NCBI GenBank assembly: GCA_001516765.1
Contig: LOCH01000034.1
Span: 1 to 6,733 of the forward strand
From: Vulcanisaeta sp. MG_3
GTDB taxonomy: Archaea > Thermoproteota > Thermoprotei > Thermoproteales > Thermocladiaceae
DNA: 6,733 bases
Direction of reading: 5' to 3'
Shown: positions 6,721 to 6,733 of the stretch, piece after piece
Layout: each line of letters starts with the position of its first letter
How positions within the stretch are numbered: position 1 is the stretch's first letter
The notes under the pieces: model-generated
Databases searched by the model: none
Seen by the model: only the letters and a program-made list of their open reading frames with translations
What the model was told of the DNA's origin: nothing
Position numbers and translations under genes: made by a program

Positions 6721-6733
6721 AAGTTTATTAAAT
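6721..6733 (-). promoter_or_regulatory. TATA-like box for the HhH gene, at the window edge
   Basis: The minus strand reads ATTTAATAAACTT, centred about 33 bp upstream of ATG 6695, predicting a leader of only a few bases. The upstream BRE region is outside the window, so this is a weaker call than the other promoters. Confidence 0.4.

Overview
The window looks like a chromosomal segment of a hyperthermophilic Thermoproteota archaeon, most likely the Vulcanisaeta/Caldivirga group of the Thermoproteales. The evidence is an archaeal-type Tsr3, AT-rich TATA-like boxes about 26-33 bp upstream of genes that start at or very near the inferred transcription start, Shine-Dalgarno (SD)-like sites only inside operons, a T-rich terminator-like tract, moderate GC content and tight gene packing. 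The genus is my inference; the archaeal assignment is firm. No RNA gene, insertion sequence, CRISPR array or long repeat was seen, and no gene-free stretch exceeds about 115 bp.

Layout from left to right. (1) Minus strand, 1488 down to the left edge: a two-gene unit made of a small multi-helix membrane protein with MscS-associated TM-helix repeats, overlapping by 8 bases a GT4-type glycosyltransferase that is cut off at position 1. (2) Minus strand, 5383 down to 1602: a two-gene operon for a xanthine oxidase-family molybdenum hydroxylase. The molybdopterin catalytic subunit comes first, followed by one polypeptide that fuses the FAD-binding (medium) and 2x[2Fe-2S] (small) subunits in the order medium-small. 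A T-rich tract follows. (3) Plus strand, 5441-6001: Tsr3, the rRNA aminocarboxypropyltransferase, transcribed divergently from the hydroxylase operon across a 57-bp gap with one central AT-rich box. (4) Minus strand, 6695-6009: an endonuclease III-like HhH/[4Fe-4S] protein, tail-to-tail with Tsr3 with 7 bp between stop codons.

How they work together: the two hydroxylase polypeptides carry every cofactor domain needed for a complete enzyme (Mo-pterin site, FAD site, two Fe-S clusters). The active-site loop lacks the CO-ligand cysteine of aerobic CO dehydrogenase, so an aldehyde- or heterocycle-oxidising role is more likely. The glycosyltransferase and membrane protein may act together at the cell envelope. 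Tsr3 and the HhH protein are single genes without an obvious functional link to their neighbours.

I did not find a convincing new multi-gene system. The points most worth checking are the HhH protein lacking both endonuclease III catalytic residues, the medium-small fusion, a Gln-to-Leu change at a normally conserved pterin-contact position in the Mo subunit, and the apparently shared divergent promoter.
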